DNA of 64,000 nucleotides from Massospora cicadina (Eukaryota > Entomophthoromycota > Entomophthoromycetes > Entomophthorales > Entomophthoraceae), in NCBI GenBank assembly GCA_022478985.1, contig JAKSZP010000169.1:96438-160437 (forward strand), in the 5' to 3' direction. Made by a program: the position numbers and the translations under genes. Below are positions 1 through 11,990 of the stretch, piece by piece; position 1 is the stretch's first letter, and every line of letters starts with the position of its first letter. The notes beneath the pieces are model-generated. The model searched no databases. It was not told the DNA's origin and was given only the letters and a program-made list of their open reading frames with translations.

Positions 1-429
1 AATTACATATGAAGTCAACACCTTTTATACTTTTGGGATTCTGAAGTGATTTTGAATTCAGCCATAGATGACTTGATGAGCAAACTCAATTATGTCAACT
101 GAGATTTAAAAAGTTGATATTGCCAATTCTGGCAATAAATTAATTTTTAGTGCATCTCAAAGAACAATGTAATGCGCAACATGGGAGCGCCATCGCATAA
201 CCCAAAGTTGAGAAGAATAATATTAAACTTAATAAACAGCCATTTATTGAGAAAGAGCACAATGGGCTAAGACCCTGAAGCGGGACCTAGCACAAAGGCC
301 CTTGAACATCCAGGTTCAGGGGTGCCACTGTGATACAAAGCTTGTTCTTAAAAGAGTTGGTTAAAAGATTTAAGAGGCTAAAGCAGAATTCCAACGCCGT
401 CTGACTAAGGACCCTTTAAAAATTTTCTA
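1..429. other. unassigned AT-rich flank
   Basis: I see no coding signal, LTR or other repeat that I can place here. It is the left flank of the O1-a insertion. The flank resumes after O1-a at 2371 and reaches the gypsy LTR at 2476, so it is probably older decayed repeat or intergenic DNA. Confidence 0.5.
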
Positions 430-589
430 TATTTCCCTAAAATCCAACGATTTATACAAGGTACGCTTACCAGGGGACGGACAGTACCAAACACAACACT
501 CAAAAATGACAAAACAAAACTACTAACCAGGTGGGAAGCAGAAACTGCTAACCCACCATGGCAGAGGGTGAGGAGGGGTTGTGGGGTTG

Positions 590-2190
590 GTTTTTTAGAA
601 AGACCCACCTCGATCAAGGGATGTTGGTTACAGTACCGGATCAGAGCAGAGAGCCAGGGCGTTGGGGCATCCACATAGTGGGGGTTAAGGTCAGAGTAGT
701 AGGAGTTTTCCTCTTCCGCATCAAGATAATGATGGGAAAGTGTTTCAACAAAAGCTGCGAGGTGAACTTCAGCTTCTTTGCGGGCTTCAGGAAGTAGGGT
801 GAAAAGGGAGATACTGTGGCGGATGATTTTGGCTGAGGGGTTGAATTAAGCAATCATTGTGACATTCATAACAGCAACTTCAGCATCATCGATTAGTTTT
901 GAGATGTCACTGCAAGGAGATTCAGTGAAGTCGGGGGGGGGGGGGGGGGAAGAAGAGGGTGGGCAGGCCATGCTGGAGCTGAGCCACTGACTTGGCCACC
1001 GCAGTGCATAGTTTCGGGCAATGAGGAGAGGCCACCACAGCTAAGGCGAGCTGGTGATTACTTTGGAAGGCGGCTGTATTGGGCAGAGGAGCGAAATGGC
1101 GAGGGGTAGGGGTTTCATCAAAGTCAGGAAGGAAAAATTCCACCCGACCATAATCGCCTTGGCAGAGAGGTTGACCTGTATGCTTACTAATGAGGACATT
1201 ACCTGATTTGTCAGTTTCAGCCAAAAGATCCCATGGATTTTGGTTCACTGGAATAGTGGCATTTAAATTTGAGTGGGTGGGATTGGGCGAATGGGCAACT
1301 GCTTGGGTGCTAATGGTGGTCCAAGCATTGCTCTGATTGGCTGGGTAGATTTAGGTGGGAGAGTGAGGCTGGAGGTTTTGGGGGGGCTGATTTTCCATGT
1401 AGGCTCACTGAACGAGATTGGAGGGTGGGAGGGGGCAGCAAAGCTCCCCATACTGAACCTCCAGAGGGAGGCTCAGAAGCTGCAGCAGCGGACTTGGCCT
1501 GAGGGAACGCTCTTTTTGCATGGTTGAGGCTAAAGCAGAGTGAAAAAATCTGCCTACCATTATCGACCCAAGCCCAAAAGAAATGATCAGGTGCTGCAGC
1601 CACACTAGCGCGGGGTGAGATTTGTTGGCTATGGTAGGGTGGTGTGGTATGATGGTGGCTGTTGCCCGAGGAGCAGCAAGGCGCTCTGCACCAGATGGAA
1701 TGGCAAAGATGAGGTTGGGATGAGTGCCATAAGCCATGAGCCCTGCGACCAACTGGTCACACAAAACCTGGGGTGGAAGGTGGGATAGGAGATTTGCAAA
1801 GGATACCACCAGCGTGGTGTCTGAAGGGAGGCGAGTACGGGTTGTGGGAATGGGGTTTTTTTTATAAATTAGAGGAGTTTGTGCTGACGCTTCAGCATCC
1901 TCCTCAGATTGGAATCCAACGTCAAAGTAGCCCTTAAAAGGGCGGAAGTCTATAAAGCCAGCTGGCGCAAAGGCTGCAGTGGCTAGCTCAATAATTGCCT
2001 TACAGCATATGGGAACAAACGCCCATAGTCCACTCTGAGGCAATAGAGAATGGCAGAGCGAGGGAGGGCGAGAGGATGGGGCAAGAAGGGTGGACGCGCG
2101 CCAGGTGGAGTGCTAAGTCCCGTGGGGGACAAAACGGTTGGAAGCAGTGGGCGGGCTGTTTGAGCCCATCTGAATGTGCTTGCCTGCGGG
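590..2190 (-). pseudogene. gag-like ORF1 protein of O1-a (broken)
   Basis: The protein is read in several frames on the minus strand. In order it shows an N-terminal segment with the motif FRPFKGYFDVGFQSEED (about 1940-1880), a block LCDQLVAGLMAYG (about 1780-1720), a region where the CCHC zinc knuckle lies in the better copy O1-f, and a C-terminal domain ending STPWLSALIRYCNQHPLIEVG (about 670-600). The order matches ORF1 of the LINEs, so it is probably an RNA-binding nucleocapsid-type protein. It is broken by frameshifts, including a run of 17 G at 933-949 where O1-f has 7. The whole unit is monocistronic with no pol gene. The gag-like assignment rests on the zinc knuckle and the LINE resemblance. 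Confidence 0.7.
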
Positions 2191-2314
2191 GCGGAAAATG
2201 CTAGGTGGGGGTGCACTGCTGCCCCACACTGGGGTGGCAGGCTGCGGAGCCAAGGACATCAAAGAATAGGTTTGGGCAGACAGCTGTGGATAAATAAAAC
2301 TTTAAATTTAAAAT

Positions 2315-2336
2315 CGCTCAAAATCGACTTTGAGCG
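2315..2336 (-). other. 5'-end hairpin of O1-a
   Basis: A perfect 8-bp inverted repeat, CGCTCAAA / TTTGAGCG, with a 6-nt loop lies 18 nt inside the 5' end of the element. The equivalent hairpin is present in O1-f (45756-45777) and O1-b (15761-15780). It probably folds in the 5' untranslated RNA; its role is unknown. Confidence 0.6.
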
Positions 2337-2475
2337 GCAAAAGAAAGTAGTAATTATTTCCTTAAAATCCTAGATACTTAAAGTATTCTATATATTTCAT
2401 ATTCTAAAATGCTCTTCTGAAGTATAAAAAACTTCATCTTTTATTTTAATAAAAAACCTTCCTACAGAGTTTAAA

Positions 2476-3018
2476 TGTTGAGATTTTAATATGACTGGAC
2501 AATAAGCTCCAAATAGCTACAGTGAAAAGGGTCATACTCGCCAAAACAAGCAATAACATAATATTGATGAGATCGCCTCGAAATAAGGTGATAAGGTGAT
2601 GTCAACTCTTGACAGTTATTGGATAGAATGCCTTGAACTAAGGCAATAGCGAATTTAGAACTGTAGACTCTGCTGGTGATCTCAGTTACAAAAATGGCCT
2701 AATGAGGCTATGGCAGAAAAGAATAGCCTAAGAAAAAGGGTCAGAACTTACCAACGTCCTGGATATATAAGTGTGATGAGAAGACTAGAAGAGGGAGGTT
2801 TTTAGTAAGAAAAAGAGGAGTTATTAGAAGACAGTATCTGATATTTATATTACTTTAAATAAAGTACTGTGGTCAAAACTATAGCTTCATATTATAATAA
2901 ATTTAGTAAGTTCATTTTGTGGACCAACGATCTCCATATTATCTGTCCATTGCTCAGTGAGATTGACCCCATGCAACTATTATAGCGGATATTATCCATA
3001 TTGCCAATTGTTATAACA
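2476..3018 (+). repeat. 5' LTR of GY-1
   Basis: This 543-bp repeat starts TGTTGAGATTTTAATATG and ends TTGTTATAACA. Blocks matching the 3' LTR include the start (ATATGACTGGACAATAA against ATATGAGTGGACGATAA), GAGATCGCCTC and AAGGCAATAGC, ATGAGAAGACTAGAAG, and the CTGTCCATTGCTCAGTG block. It is followed at once by a primer-binding site. Confidence 0.8.
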
Positions 3019-3019
3019 G

Positions 3020-3040
3020 TGGTGCTCACTACATGGGGCC
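3020..3040 (+). other. primer-binding site of GY-1
   Basis: TGGTGCTCACTACATGGGGC begins one base after the LTR end. TGG at the start is what pairing with a tRNA CCA end requires. The same motif recurs after the LTRs of GY-3, GY-4 and GY-5. I cannot name the tRNA. Confidence 0.55.
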
Positions 3041-3239
3041 CAATGATCAACCACAAAATAAAATGAAAAGTCTCTGAGCGCCATCCATGTCACATTGGGC
3101 CTTCACAATGGGGCATTCTAATGGCACACAGCGCCAGCTGTATATGATGAAATAAATTTTGCTTTTATTGCGGTGCTCAAGAAGCAGGATGAGCTCTTTC
3201 TGAGCTTAACAATGCAATAAATTAGCTTAACAATACATT

Positions 3240-4570
3240 CAATCAAATGCAGATCCTTGGACAACAAAACAAGCAGCCTGCTTATCGCTTAGACTACACT
3301 AATGAACAACTACAATGTGCAGAGCGGAAGTGGAATAGCACCTCCCACCCTCAGCGCCCACATTTGGGAAATAGATGGACAACAAGGGGTCGATTGGGAA
3401 GAGTTGTACTATGGTGAATATGAGGCTGGGTACCCAGTTGAGGTGCTCTTCGCTGAACCCATAGGCAGCATGAGCTACTCAACCTTTGATGGCAGCACCA
3501 AAGGTGATTATGCCTTGGTGGACTGATTCCCCCAGGTGATGGATGTATTACCCACTGAAGGAACCCAGGCTACCCCTGAAGCAGTGGACAAGCCATGAGC
3601 AGCTGAACTACTAAATAAACTCATTTATGATTTACTGACAATGGGTCTTGACCAAATCCTCAGTACACTCCAAAGGTTTTCAGTTATGAGTGGGAGGAGG
3701 TTTGTATTGATAAGCTAGCTATGTTTGACTGCAATGGGAACATTCATGGCTTTTAAAATGTTTTAAGTTTGCGATGGAAGGAGACTGTATAGCGTAAGGC
3801 TTTATGCTAATATCCGCCTTAAATGTTTTGCGCTGGCCAAGTCACTTGCTATCTTTCAAGAAGTTCCGTTACATATCAAGAAGAGAAGGATACAGTGATG
3901 CAGTTCTTTGGGGTACCATAAAGATATTGTAGAAAAAATATGTTTTCTTAACCATTGTGCTCCGTCATAATGAGACCTTTCTGCATTTGCTGAACAATTC
4001 ACAGCGAAAGCCCCCATATTAATAGGCCTTACACTCTAGCCAAAGGTGATTTGGGAATTGCAATGACCTCGGCGGTAAAGCCATGCTGTAAACTTTACAA
4101 CATTATGGCTCCAGTTTCAGAGGACAACGTACCCCTGTTCAAGGTTGTTCAATAATTGGCATCTATCCGCTACCTTTATCCACCCAATACTAATCAGAAA
4201 ACTTTATCAGCTGTCGCTGGACCTTCTTATTTTGGTGAATCATTCCGTCCTACGTTTTATACCACCTGATAACCCACAGCCTTATTATAATTATGCGCCT
4301 TACCCTCGGTCAAGTTATCCCCAGTCATCTAACTTCTGGTCCAGACCTGCTTATGACAATTGACAGCAGCCCAACTTTCAACCTATGCCTATTTGCGCCG
4401 ACCATAAGCAGTCAAACTATGGCCTGGTCCTAATTTCGCCTATCTCCAACAGTCAAACTATCAGCCTGAGCCATCTTACAATAACCAAGGTTGTTGGCCC
4501 TATGGGGTAATTTGTTTTGTATGCAGATGCCCCCAGGCACTTTGCGTGTAGTTTCCCCAATCATCAAGAC
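3240..4570 (+). pseudogene. gag remnant of GY-1
   Basis: This is broken Gag coding sequence on the plus strand. The best open part is 3302-3526. Around 4290-4480 the frames read a linker rich in Tyr, Pro, Ser, Gln and Asn (for example YAPYPRSSYPQSSNFWSRPA). After it comes a damaged zinc-knuckle-like segment (CFVCRCPQALCV) near 4515-4550, as expected at the end of a gypsy Gag. No intact capsid could be followed. It lies directly downstream of the LTR and primer site, which supports the call more than the residues do. Confidence 0.5.
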
Positions 4571-5149
4571 CATTAAGTATACAGGACTAATACTACCAGA
4601 AAATAGATAAAGCGGAGTAGTGATGGGACTCTCTACCTAAGCTATCCTAAACCCACAAGTCCCACTTGAATCTGGAAAAAATATATTCTGCCAAAGTCCC
4701 TCAGTATAATGATGAGTTCTTAATCAGCAGCTGGCTGGTGAGGTAAATGTACTGAATCAAGCGCAAGCAAAGGCCACAGCGTAAGAAGACCCCTAGAACA
4801 ACCAAAGCCTTACGCCTGTCAAATTTATAAACAAATATCTCCTGACGATCTAGGACCTTCCTCAGCAGTGCTTTTCTGAAAAGAGTAAATGTCGCGCATC
4901 TCAATGGATGTTATTGTAAAAGAATACCCCAAAGTTGATAAGAGGAATATGAGCTTCCTTGAAAGAGAGATTCTTTAAATGTCCATGTTTTTAACTGTCA
5001 AAATTCTTCTTAAACTGATTGTACGTACTGTGACATTTTTGTAACAAAAAATCGCGTCTGCTCTAAAATAGATAAGGCCGCATAGAGCACATAATTTCCA
5101 TTAAGTTGTTGGTGAAGCTGATGTTAAAACCTAATGTAGAACACTGAGT

Positions 5150-5347
5150 GGTGTATGGAACCATAGGAGCTGAAAGCACTGTCTCTGAGAGAGCGTGCAG
5201 TGCGCCACCTTTGCAGTTTAAGTCAGTCTTCGTTGTAACTCCAGAAATAGTGTAAAAAAGTACTTATGATCTTCTAATTGGAACAGCTTTTATGCGACAC
5301 TTTGGTGCTGTCATTGATATGATAGAGGAGACCTTCTTTATTTTGGG
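5150..5347 (+). pseudogene. protease C-terminal part of GY-1 (cut by L1-a)
   Basis: The plus strand reads LIGTAFMRHFGAVIDM followed by TFFILG. This is the conserved block after the active site of gypsy aspartic proteases (compare YDLLLGTQFL in GY-5). The reading continues into the target duplication of L1-a at 5348 and resumes after the LINE at 10663. The catalytic D-T/S-G itself was not recovered. Confidence 0.55.
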
Positions 5348-5614
5348 ACAATATATCCTAATTTTTTAAATTTAAATTTATTGTGGGGAAGGCCGACCAT
5401 GGGACGGACAAATCCGAATATGACTCAGAACAGACAAAACTTAGTACCAGGGGAGGCACCCCAGAGAAGCGATGCTATCTTTTGTTGCCAGCGGGAACGC
5501 CACTTATGGGGAGGGGGAGGAAACGTGTGAAGGGGCCATAGCCGCAATTGAGCACGTGTGGAGGAAGGGGTCTGATTTGATGAACCAGACTGGGAACCAG
5601 GAGGAGACCAGCTG

Positions 5615-8600
5615 TCAGCAACGCGGTGGGAGGTATCCAAACATCCACACTTGAAAGTGGTCCACCAAATGAGACTGGAATCTGTGGACCGCTTCTGGGA
5701 GGGTGGGGGTGGAGCCTGCGATGGCATCTAAGACAATCGTGTGGATGGTCCACATGGCGATTGCAACCTCTAAAGCATGAAGTGAGGGCGGAAGGGGGGA
5801 GGCCATTGATAGAGCAAACTTATCTCTTGACAGACTGAAGGGATGCGTTTGATCCTGGCCCAGAAGACGTTGAACTTCGCGCCATATCACTTAAGAGGTA
5901 GGGCACTTCTCCAGGCGGTGAAACAGCGTTCCATACTGGCCACACACGACACAGGATGAGTGTAAAGCATTATAGCGCTCAGCTGTACGATACACCCGCC
6001 TCAGGCAGCGCCACACATGGGAGCGGACTTGAGGTTGCAACAGAGGATGGTGTACATATTTCCAGATATATTTTTGGGTCTCAATGGAGTAAGGGATGTC
6101 CATCATGTCCAGGTAGTCAACCCTGGATAGGACATGGGGCCGTATGAGGATCACGCCATCATGGATGGGTAGCCCCTGTACCTCTTGTGTGAACTGAGGA
6201 GAGGGGCGGCCTCTTTGGGTTGTATGTCCACTAATACGAATTCACTCAGCGCTCCGCATGGAGAGTAGGATTCGTTTGTAGTGGGTTTTAGTCCCGTGAG
6301 GACTTGTGGCCGATGTGTGTGAAGCAAGGTAATTCATCAGGGAGTGGGGGTTCGAAGGATTGATGAGGCCCAAGGCGCAGGAGAAGTTGGAGCGGGCTGC
6401 GCGGGACCAGTGTTGGGAGGGGAGTGTAGGGGTGGTGACGGCCGCAATCCAGGTGCCCAGGATCTTGGTGGCTTGGGCTTTGAAATCAAGCAGGCCCATG
6501 CCACCATGATGTTGAGGGCCAAACATGACCTCTAGCCACACTGGTGGAGGGCGGCTATACAAAGCAATCCTTGCAGCAAAGCATACAGGGATTTGAAGAA
6601 GCTTGGTGAGAAGGGGATGGCGTGGGCTCTGAACCAGACTTTGGATAGGAGCATAGAGTTGGCAAGAACAACCCTGCCAGTGAGGGTAGTAGGGTGGTCT
6701 CTGAGAGAGGCGATTCGCTTCATCACGTTTTCCAGTATACGGCACTCCATTACTGCTGACGCGTATCCGCCTGCCTCCATCCACACGCCCAGATGGCTTA
6801 CTGGTCCTATGGTAGGATGTGGCACGAAGGGGAGCACCAGTGGGGCGGTATGTTTTGAATTAATAGTGCGAGGACGTGGGCGAGCAGATGGGCCAGGTTG
6901 GGAACTAATTGCTGGGGTCCAGCAGTTCTGAAACTGACCAAAGAGGATGATTTCAGTTTTATGAAGCGTTCAGTGCCGCGTTGCTTACCCGAGAATACTC
7001 CTGAATGAGAGCTTCAAGCGCGTGTGAGTCTTGATTATTAGACACCCCAACCACACAATCATCTGCGAATGCCATTATCTTGACTGGGGCTTGGCCTGGC
7101 ACGTGGACCCCAGTGAGTTGGGCATTCACATTTCGCAGTAGTGGGTCAAGGCTGAAGTTGTATAAGAGTGGGCTGAGGGGGTCCCCTTGTCGCAAGCCCC
7201 TTTGAGGGCGGACTACTTCCATTAGGAAGCCAGGGCCACGCACTGCCATTGTTGCAGATTCCGTGAGCAACATTACCCAGTTGATGAAGCGAGGGGGTAG
7301 GCGGAATTAATGTAGGCAGGCCCTTAGGTATTCCCAGTTTACTCTATCAAAGCCTTTTGTTGGTCCAAGAATACAAGTGCCCCAGAGGCTGTGGACTGAC
7401 ATACATTAGCCACAGAGTGCACGTTATCCCAAATCAACCTTCTGGGGATGAAACCAAATTGTTCTGGGGAGATGGTGGCAGATGCTACAGTCCCTAAACA
7501 GTTAGCCATGATTTTTGTTAATTTTTTTGTGTTTGTGTTTGTTAGAGAAATGAGGTGCCAGTTGGCTAAGTCTAGCTTATCCCCTTTCTTGAAGATTATG
7601 ACAGTGTAGGCCTCATGTCCTCCTGGTAGGAGGCGCGTTTCCATCAGGCTTTGATTAAGTGAGGCGAGCAGCAATGGGGATATATATTTGAAATATTTTT
7701 TGTAGAACTCATATGGAATGCCATCTGGGTAAGGGCATTTTTGGTTTGGTGCACCACAAATGGCTGTCCATAATTCGTTCAGAGTAATCAAATTCATTAT
7801 TTCTGGGTATTGGAAAATGGAGCAGATGTGGGCTCAGTCGAGAAATTCTGCCACTTCAGCTAGCTGAATTGGGTCAGATCAGTACAACTCGGAGTAATAC
7901 TGTTGGATTTCGATTGCCACTTTGGCTGGTGTATCTGCAATGGAATTATCCGATCTTTACACATGTGTACAGGCCACACTCTAGCTTGGTGCGAAATTTT
8001 TTTCTAAAGAAGTGTGCGGTGCACTTGTCACCTTTTGTGATGCGTGTGGCCCTGTACTGAACACAAACCCGATGTTTGTGTTGTCTTTCGAGTGCGTTGA
8101 GGTGAGCAGCTGCCTCCGCCCACTTCCATCCCCATGCAGAGCTGTATCCTGTAACTGGGATGTTGGACTCCAAGTGTGCCAGTTCTGCCAGAGCGCGCGA
8201 GTTAACCGCTGATGTGGCTCGTGAGCGTCTGGAGGAGAGATGGCAAGAGTGGTGGATGGTGTCATCTCTGAAAGTTACCCATGTGGAAATGGGGTCATGC
8301 AAAATGGTGCAACAAACTTTTTGCCAAAGTTGCCTCTTCTACCCACGTGGAAAACTCTGGCGACCCAAGCTAGGGGGGGCAGATTTTGTACCAATGTGGG
8401 GCCTTAGCAGCTGTGACAGGTAGGTGGTAGGTTAGCGAGACCAGTCAATGGTCAGAGAATTCCAATTTTGTTGTCTTGAAGTGGGAGATGTGGGGTTGAA
8501 ATTTCGCCGGCATTAGAATAAGGTTGATGCGGGTCATGGACCTTGATTGGACGTTGTGGACATGGGGACGCATCATGTTTTTGAGCAGCAGGTCATGTCG

Positions 8601-9105
8601 TGGCAGCACATCCATTAACCTGAGGGTGGTCTTTAGAATGCGTAGTTCTATGTGACCCTGGGGGGCGTGGGGTGAGGAAGGCCACCGGTCCGTTGGTGTG
8701 TTTAGCCAACAGTTCATGTCGCTGACTAGGAAGGAGTCTGGGGGTAGCGGGAGGGATTTGACCAATGAGAAAAATTCCCAATGCTTGTGTGCACCGTTTG
8801 GGGCATAGATGTTGATGATTGCATGTGCTACGTCAGCCCACAAGAAAGTGACAACAAGCACTCAGCCATTTAGGAATATTTCTGAGATCAAAATTTGAAA
8901 AAATTATTTTTCCAAATTAGCACCCCACAGTGCATTGACCAAAAGGATAGGAATGGGAGGAGCATTGTTTTCCAAGCTTCCTCGGACCTCTTGGTCAGTG
9001 GGACTCCTGGATGGCCAGGATATCCACGGGTAGATTGTGTTGTAAAAAACTCAGTTTCCTAGCCTGGGATGGGGAGGCCTTGAGTCCAGCGATATTCAAC
9101 AACCC
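5615..9105 (-). pseudogene. LINE ORF2 (endonuclease-reverse transcriptase) of L1-a
   Basis: About 1,160 codons when frames are followed. Domains in order: an apurinic-type endonuclease (DILAIQESH near 9010, DMNCW near 8720, final SDH near 8450); a reverse transcriptase with LANWHLISLTNTNTKK (about 7560), ISPEQFGFIPRR (7460), RQGDPLSPLLYNF (7170) and the catalytic AFADDCVVG (about 7060); then a C-terminal region with the zinc knuckle CVVCGQYGTLFHRLEKCP (about 5950-5900); stop at 5615. The product would nick target DNA and copy the RNA at the nick. The ATG pair used in L1-c is TTG TTG here. Multiple frameshifts break it. No RNase H domain was seen. Confidence 0.88.
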
Positions 9106-9132
9106 TAGAGTGAAGGTTTCCCCCATCACACC

Positions 9133-10550
9133 TTAGGTGTGAGGGGGTGGGCACTTGGGCCCACCATCCTCTTCTAGATCCCCGCGGGCCTTCATAGCAG
9201 CGCAGGTGTTAGCAGCAACGCTATTGGAGTTTTTGTTGATTTTTGCGGAAAGAGTTGCATTGGCTTTAGCCTTTGCTTTTTGTTTTCCTGACGTCGGACG
9301 AATTTTTTGCAGTGCGGGTGAGTTTGGTGCACTGTTGAGTGGGTCAAAAAAAATTTTTTCAGTTGGGATGGGTCCCAAGTCAGTTTCAACTGGAGCTTGG
9401 GTGCAATGATTGGGTGAGATTGAATCTCCCATCAGATCCTCAGATTAAGTGGCCTGCTCAGCATGGGCTTCCCAATCTGATTGGTTGATGAATTCCTGAG
9501 TTGCTTCTGCTGCAAAGGTCTTCATGATCTCCTGGTATTGTGAGTGTGGGATAGCGGTTGTGGCTTTGGCCGCTTCCTTGGCTGCAGCCCTATGGGCCTG
9601 CTAAGTCTTCTTCTGCTCTTGTGGGGAGATAGGCTTTACCAGTAGGTAGCAGCCTTGTGCTCCCCACGGGAAGGCCTCCTTGGTGTTTGCAGTTGGTTTG
9701 TAGTGCGCCTCTCCGCTAGCCATGGCCACCAAGGGGTGCTCTTGGAATGTGACGCCCTCCTTGATGGGGCATGCGTGTGACTTATGGCTGAACGCGTCAC
9801 AGTGGGTGCAAATGGGGGGCGCGCTGTCCACGGTCACCCAGAATGGGTGGGTGGTATGCCCTGCAATATCAATAAAAGTGGAGTGTGGGATCTGGGTTAG
9901 GTCCTTCACAATCTCCTCAGTTGGGGTCAGAACTCCGATGGCTTTGCCATTGCACAGGTGTGGCATCAGCATGAAGCGTTGCATTTCAAAAGATTGTATT
10001 TCGCCATATATGGCGAGACCAACTTTCAGGTGTTGTTCCAAATTGTCACATTTTACCGTAGTAGGCAAAAAGTCAAACGTGAGGAAAATTTGGTTTAATT
10101 TTGTCCATCTGGTGCATTTAGTTTTGATGACCCGTTGCCTTTTGGGGAGGTCACCTACTACGTGCACCGCTGCAGCCTCATCTGCTGCCATTTTGCTTTC
10201 AAAACCTAGGTCCAGCCAACCACATGACATGGAGTGAGGTGCAACGTACACCGCGGTCAGAAAAATTGTGTGCACATCTTCACAAAAATTTTTTCCCATA
10301 AGGCCATTCTTTGGATGTCCAGAAACACGCGGACTCCAAATTCCACTGACAAAAGTGGCTGGGAGTGTGGCGTGTTGATGTACTAGTTGCATCGTGCTTG
10401 CCATGCGAGTATCTCCAGGGAAATAGTGACTGCCAGTTTCTTAGTATTTTTGTCAATTCTGCTGGATTCTCCAGGGCATTTTTGAACGTTGGAGGCCGTG
10501 GGCCTTCCACCTGCTCCTCTTACCTTGCTTGCCCAACTGCTCCCTGACAT
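9133..10550 (-). pseudogene. LINE ORF1 (CCHC gag-like protein) of L1-a
   Basis: It starts at ATG (10550, reading MSGSSWASKVRGAG) and ends at the stop near 9133. The best open stretch is 10404-9601. It contains WLDLGFESKMAADEAA (about 10210), LEQHLKVGLAIYGEIQSFEM (about 10030), HPFWVTVDSAPPICTHCDAF leading into one CCHC knuckle (C-x2-C-x4-H-x4-C, about 9810-9765), an Ala/Lys-rich segment and a basic C-terminal stretch. It would coat the element RNA. At least two frame changes are needed, so it is inactive. The layout matches the O1 proteins. ORF2 begins only a few bases downstream. Confidence 0.85.
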
Positions 10551-10609
10551 GGGCGCAGACTAATCTCCTCTGTGAGATTATCAAAATGATTAAGTCTTGA
10601 ATTGAATAG

Positions 10610-10629
10610 GTTGCAATAGTGATTGCAAC
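10610..10629 (-). other. 5'-end hairpin of L1-a
   Basis: In the sense direction it reads GTTGCAAT-CACT-ATTGCAAC, a perfect 8-bp stem starting 16 nt from the element start. L1-c has the same CACT loop with the closing pair swapped (GTTGCAAA-CACT-TTTGCAAT), a paired change that suggests the RNA structure is kept. Confidence 0.6.
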
Positions 10630-11249
10630 GAGAAAGAAAAGTCCTACAATGTACCCTAATTTAATATACCTCCAGTGGTGTGATGAAGGATCTGGTGCAT
10701 ATGAGACACGTCAACCTTACTTATAGCTATAGGGTGATTCTGGTTCATAACCATTAACTAAAAAAGAAGACCTGGACCATTCCCTAGCAAAAATACGAAG
10801 AAACGAGCTACTTATCAGAGCTTCTGGGTTAATATTCATCCCCTCTGGACACCAAGTAATAGTAAATATCAATTCATATATGGAAACACCAATCAGTCCT
10901 TATGAGAATTTTATTTGGCCCTTATCAGCAATTGTGGATTGAGCTATGTGGCTCAAGGAATTATACTAGTGGAATATGGAAAGATAAAAGTTTTACTAGT
11001 GAATCTCTAAAAAAACAATTGCATTTTTACCAACATCAGATAGTGGCCTATTTAAACTTGACCCCAGTTGAGGAAGCCTTTGGGTTAAAAATTTCAGGTT
11101 TCTGATGAATTTGGTCTACCAGTCAAATCACAGCCCAGATTAATGGCGGTGATACCAAACAAAAATTTAATGGGGTTACAAAGCTCAGAAGGACCAGGTG
11201 ATAGCTTTATATCAAATTTAAGGAGATTTTTGCTGTAGGCAACCATGAT

Positions 11250-11990
11250 TTAGGGTGCTCTTGGATAGGTGGCCCATCAATTTGACACTGGAGATGATTC
11301 CCTCATCAGATCTCGGCCAATCCGCCAATCTAGGGCAACTGAAGAATTAATTACAGATAAAATCAATAAGCTACTGGAACAAGATGCTAGAACTGTCAAA
11401 GAGCTGTGGGCCTCACCCATTCTATTTTGTAAAAAAGAATAATGGTACTAAATGGGTGGTGATAGACTACTAAAAGCTCAACAATACACTAAGAAGGACT
11501 CATATACTTTATTGTGGATCAATGGTGCATTAATTGGTTGAAGGGGCTTGCTACTTCTCAGCGATGGATTTGATACTGGGGTACTGAAAATTGAGTTACC
11601 TGCAGCAGAACGGGGAGAAATGCGTCATCATTACATCCAAGGGGCTCTTCCAACTGACATGTATGCCTCAAGGGTTGTGTAACTCCCCAGCTACGTTCCA
11701 ACGGGCTATGGACACTATCCTTGGAGACTTGAAGTTTTCATGCATTCTTGTGTACCTTATCAATATCAACGTCTTTTCTTGTATGTTCTCTGAGCATCTT
11801 GCCCAATCAGAGTAGGTATTTCACTGGATGGCTTGAGGCCAACATTAAAATTAAGCCCCATATGTCACTTCTTCAAGGAACAGCTGAAGTACATTGGGTT
11901 TATTGTAGATATGACAGGGCTGAAACCTCAACTAACCAAGGTGAAGGCTACCAAAAAAATGACTCCGCTAAACAGTAAGCGTGACATACA
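11250..11990 (+). pseudogene. reverse transcriptase of GY-1
   Basis: Plus-strand frames give TSKGLFQLTCMPQGLCNSPATFQ (11631-11700), the gypsy motif that precedes the active site. The active-site box should read YLDDINVF but here reads YLININVF (about 11755-11778), so both catalytic aspartates are lost. Downstream, KLSPICHFFKEQLKYIGFIV (11845-11910) matches the template-grip region. The upstream block at 11340-11480 carries the ELWASPILF-type start. Stops and a frame change confirm a pseudogene. It continues into RNase H at about 12138. Confidence 0.75.

Larger units (their letters stand above)
446..2354 (-). mobile_element. O1-a: ORF1-only LINE-like retroelement
   Basis: This 1.9-kb insertion is flanked by a 16-bp target duplication, TATTTCCCTAAAATCC at 430-445 and TATTTCCTTAAAATCC at 2355-2370 (15 of 16 identical). 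It is nearly the same sequence as O1-f at 43907-45799. On the minus strand it starts at 2354 and shows an 8-bp hairpin (CGCTCAAA...TTTGAGCG, 2315-2336) 18 nt from the 5' end. It encodes a CCHC gag-like protein and ends in a tail resembling the 3' end of the LINEs in this window. There is no endonuclease or reverse transcriptase. The long duplication points to target-primed insertion with borrowed LINE enzymes (inference). Confidence 0.85.
5365..10645 (-). mobile_element. L1-a: full-length LINE inserted in GY-1
   Basis: A 5.3-kb non-LTR retrotransposon with a 17-bp target duplication: ACAATGTACCCTAATTT at 10646-10662 and ACAATATATCCTAATTT at 5348-5364, differing by two transitions. The 5' end is at 10645 with a hairpin at 10610-10629. 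ORF1 runs from about 10550 to 9133, ORF2 from about 9105 to 5615, followed by a 3' UTR of about 250 nt. The 3' end is a short AATAAATTTAAATTT-type tail, not a long poly(A). It is closely similar along its whole length to L1-c (55543-60818). Frameshifts and stops make it inactive. It splits GY-1 between protease and reverse transcriptase. Confidence 0.92.

Noticed and set aside
933..949. G-quadruplex regulatory element
   Set aside because: A homopolymer expansion in one copy of a dead element; the sister copy has only seven G.
9722..10237. A plus-strand 171-codon protein
   Set aside because: It is the antisense shadow of LINE ORF1 in L1-a; the minus-strand frame has the zinc knuckle.
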